Part shown: positions 6,811 through 8,655 of the stretch, piece after piece
Layout: every line of letters begins with the position of its first letter
Numbering within the stretch: the first letter of the stretch is position 1
Origin: J061 sp003695725 [NCBI: Candidatus Schekmanbacteria bacterium]
GTDB taxonomy: Bacteria; Schekmanbacteria; GWA2-38-11
Direction: 5' to 3'
Assembly (NCBI GenBank): GCA_003695725.1
Contig: RFHX01000011.1
Location: forward strand, 1-8,655
Length of the DNA: 8,655 nucleotides
Translations under genes and position numbers: made by a program
The notes under the pieces: model-generated
What the model was told of the DNA's origin: nothing
The model's database searches: none
What the model saw: the letters and a program-made list of their open reading frames with translations, nothing else

Positions 6811-8190
6811 TTAATTTCCTGATACTGAATGCTGTGGTTCTTGAATAGATTCTCTGATATTCTCCTTGCTTAAATAGTCGCGCCGCCATACTTCATCAGC
6901 TATCTTGCCAAATTCTTCTGCATATTTATCGAGCTCAGGCGCCATATCTGTTACTAGTGCTTCTCCTCCATCTTGAGTAGCTTTTGCATTACAGCTATGA
7001 ACAACCTCACGAAGTACATTGGGATTATCGATAATTAGGCAAGGTTTTAAGCGATTCGTAATGCCCTCCTGCTTTTCTCTAATAGCTTTAAAGAAGTCTG
7101 ATTTCAAAACTTCCACAAGTGTTTTTTCTTTTATGTTGTCGACTGCAAATTGTGAAAAAACACAAGGTTCTACATCTCCATTGGAATTTATATGAAAATA
7201 TACACGCGCAGAAATGCATCCGCCAACTGATGGACCGTCATTCCAGAAGTCGGCAAGGACAATGGGTTTTCTTTTCCTCATCTCCATTATCCTTTCCCTT
7301 CTTTCCATTCTCTGTCTTGCAGTAGGCATTAAATCAAGGGAAGGACATCTGCCAATGGGCATATAGCTAAAATACCAAGCAATAAAGCATCCTTTTTCAA
7401 TCCAAAAATCTACGAATTCTTCACTTGAAACAAGTTCATTATTTTCTCTCGTTGTCGTAACTGAAATACCGTATAAACAGCCCGCATCTTTTAAGGCACT
7501 CATTGCATCAAGAATATTATTAAATGTCCCTTTGCCTCTCCTCCTATCGGTTTCTTTTTCAAATCCTTCTACACTTATACAGGGAAGAACATTTCCAAGC
7601 TTTGATAATTTTGAGGGAAGGTCTTTTTTCAAAATCATCGAACCATTATTATAAACCTGAAAATATACATCCGGATGTTTTTCAAATATATCCAGAATAT
7701 CATCTCTTAAAAATGGCTCTCCGCCTGAAATGACAACAAAATAAATGCCATATCTTTTCCCTTCTGTAATGACTCTATCAATCACATCAAAGGGCAAATC
7801 GTTTTCTTTGCTGTAATTGCCTGAATAACAACCATAACATTGTAGATTACAGCGCATTGTTGGGCTTATTACCATCAAAAGAGGTGGATAAAAACCTTCT
7901 CTCTTCAAAAAATCTTCCCTTCTTTTTGTACTCAAAAATCCAAGATTGCAAAAAAGGTTGACTGCCATTTTTTCTCTTACGGGTTTTGAACATTTGGGAA
8001 AGAAGCGTTTGCTGTTTAATATTATACTCTTTAAAAAATCGCGCCCTTCTTCATATTGAATGGCATTTATATAAGGACTTAAAGAAGATATTAGTTTTTC
8101 ATCAGAAATATGATTAGAAAAATTTGCTAAATACTTGAAAGTTTGTCTGTAAAAGGAATCTTTAATATCTCTTACACTATTCATAGACAT
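6811..8190 (-). CDS. Radical SAM protein with C-terminal cysteine-rich (SPASM/twitch-like) region
   Basis: A 459-residue radical SAM enzyme of unknown substrate. C114-x3-C118-x2-C121 binds the SAM-cleaving [4Fe-4S] cluster. GGEPF (156-160) is the SAM-binding motif, and the barrel continues through SVEGFEKETD near 206-215. After the barrel, C325, C343 (NSNGDVEPC), C384 and C400 could ligate one auxiliary cluster, as in SPASM or twitch domains; seven-Cys SPASM is not met. Residues 1-100 look helical and match nothing I can name. No signal peptide or membrane segment is visible. GGAGGGAGG (8199-8191) abuts ATG 8190, and the ATG at 8184 (third residue) has better spacing, so the true start may be two residues later. 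It is convergent with the glutamate synthase operon and probably unrelated in function. No peptide-precursor gene is seen beside it. Confidence 0.88.
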   Translation of the reverse strand: MSMNSVRDIKDSFYRQTFKYLANFSNHISDEKLISSLSPYINAIQYEEGRDFLKSIILNSKRFFPKCSKPVREKMAVNLFCNLGFLSTKRREDFLKREGFYPPLLMVISPTMRCNLQCYGCYSGNYSKENDLPFDVIDRVITEGKRYGIYFVVISGGEPFLRDDILDIFEKHPDVYFQVYNNGSMILKKDLPSKLSKLGNVLPCISVEGFEKETDRRRGKGTFNNILDAMSALKDAGCLYGISVTTTRENNELVSSEEFVDFWIEKGCFIAWYFSYMPIGRCPSLDLMPTARQRMERRERIMEMRKRKPIVLADFWNDGPSVGGCISARVYFHINSNGDVEPCVFSQFAVDNIKEKTLVEVLKSDFFKAIREKQEGITNRLKPCLIIDNPNVLREVVHSCNAKATQDGGEALVTDMAPELDKYAEEFGKIADEVWRRDYLSKENIRESIQEPQHSVSGN

Positions 8191-8317
8191 CCTCCCTCCT
8201 TTAAAAGTTCAGAAATCACAATTTTTAGTTTCCAACTTTCTATAACGAAGGTATTGAATCTATGTAGTGCATAAATATTCTTTAAAATAATTTTGTTACT
8301 CTTTTTCTTGTCCTTGA
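8191..8317. other. Short AT-rich gap upstream of the radical SAM gene
   Basis: This holds the ribosome binding site and presumably the promoter of the leftward radical SAM gene. I see no convincing -10/-35 pair, no -24/-12 pair and no transposon end. GAATCTATG at 8256-8264 and CATAAATATTC at 8270-8280 form only a loose dyad. Confidence 0.4.
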
Positions 8318-8655
8318 TTAGAACTTTTTCCAAATTTTAAGCAGTTTTTCATAAATCTTATCTTTTTCATTATATCTAAATTCGCTCTCCTTTAAATGCA
8401 GATAGAACGCTTTCTTAGGTATTCCATTGAATTTCGACAACCTTCTCTTGACATAGCTCCAGAAGCTTTCTGCAGAATCCAACGCTCTTCTTCTTTGCTC
8501 ATCATATTTAACCCTATAGTGCTTAATGCCGTCTATGATGATTGATTCATATTTTTTTAAAAAATCCAAATTATTCAATCTGTTTTCATTGAGATATTTT
8601 CTTAGATTTCTTTTAAAATCAAAAGAATTAATGCTTTTCACAATCTCTGTACAGA
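8318..8655 (-). CDS. IS1595-type transposase, C-terminal part (runs off window)
   Basis: The segment from GIKHYRVKYDE through AESFWSYVKRRL and FNGIPKKAFYLHLKESEFRYN is the characteristic C-terminal end of IS1595 (ISXO2-like) DDE transposases. The ESFW glutamate corresponds to the last catalytic acid. An ATG at 8641 would give 107 residues, too short for this family (about 200-330). The reading frame stays open upstream to 8655, so the gene probably continues past the window and 8641 is not its true start. Just upstream of the conserved part, residues 1-35 look divergent, so the copy may be degenerate. No terminal inverted repeat was recognised between its stop and the radical SAM gene. Confidence 0.72.
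   Translation of the reverse strand, partial: CTEIVKSINSFDFKRNLRKYLNENRLNNLDFLKKYESIIIDGIKHYRVKYDEQRRRALDSAESFWSYVKRRLSKFNGIPKKAFYLHLKESEFRYNEKDKIYEKLLKIWKKF

Overview
The window is AT-rich bacterial DNA centred on ammonia assimilation. It carries a type I (beta-type) glutamine synthetase gene and, after a terminator, a four-gene operon for an archaeal-type glutamate synthase. That enzyme is split into its three modules: amidotransferase, ferredoxin plus FMN synthase, and GXGXG domain. A convergent radical SAM gene and the end of an IS1595-type transposase gene fill the rest. A -24/-12 (sigma-54) promoter before glnA argues for a bacterium. The split synthase and a heterodisulfide-reductase-like iron-sulfur protein point to an anaerobe, perhaps a Desulfobacterota- or Nitrospirota-like or candidate-phylum lineage. 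That placement is inference from gene content only.

Layout: 1-313 is the glnA control region, with a candidate vegetative promoter, two dyad operators whose centres are 32 bp apart, and a well-spaced sigma-54 promoter. 314-1726 is glnA. 1773-1822 is an intrinsic terminator. 1823-1946 holds candidate promoters and an inverted repeat. 1947-6749 is the operon: an HdrB-HdrC fusion, then gltB1, gltB2 and gltB3, with an 11-nt overlap and gaps of 2 and 3 nt. 6760-6794 is a shared terminator between convergent genes. 6811-8190 (minus) is a radical SAM protein. 8318 to the window end (minus) is the 3' part of an IS1595-type transposase gene.

How the genes fit together: GlnA makes glutamine from glutamate and ammonia. 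GltB1 releases ammonia from glutamine, and GltB2 with GltB3 adds it to 2-oxoglutarate to give glutamate (the GS-GOGAT cycle). Most bacterial glutamate synthases take electrons from NADPH through a GltD-like flavoprotein, and no such gene is present here. The slot at the head of the operon is taken by a protein with two complete HdrB-type CCG cysteine motifs and two HdrC-type [4Fe-4S] motifs. The most interesting idea from this window is that this protein feeds electrons to, or senses thiol or redox state for, the glutamate synthase.
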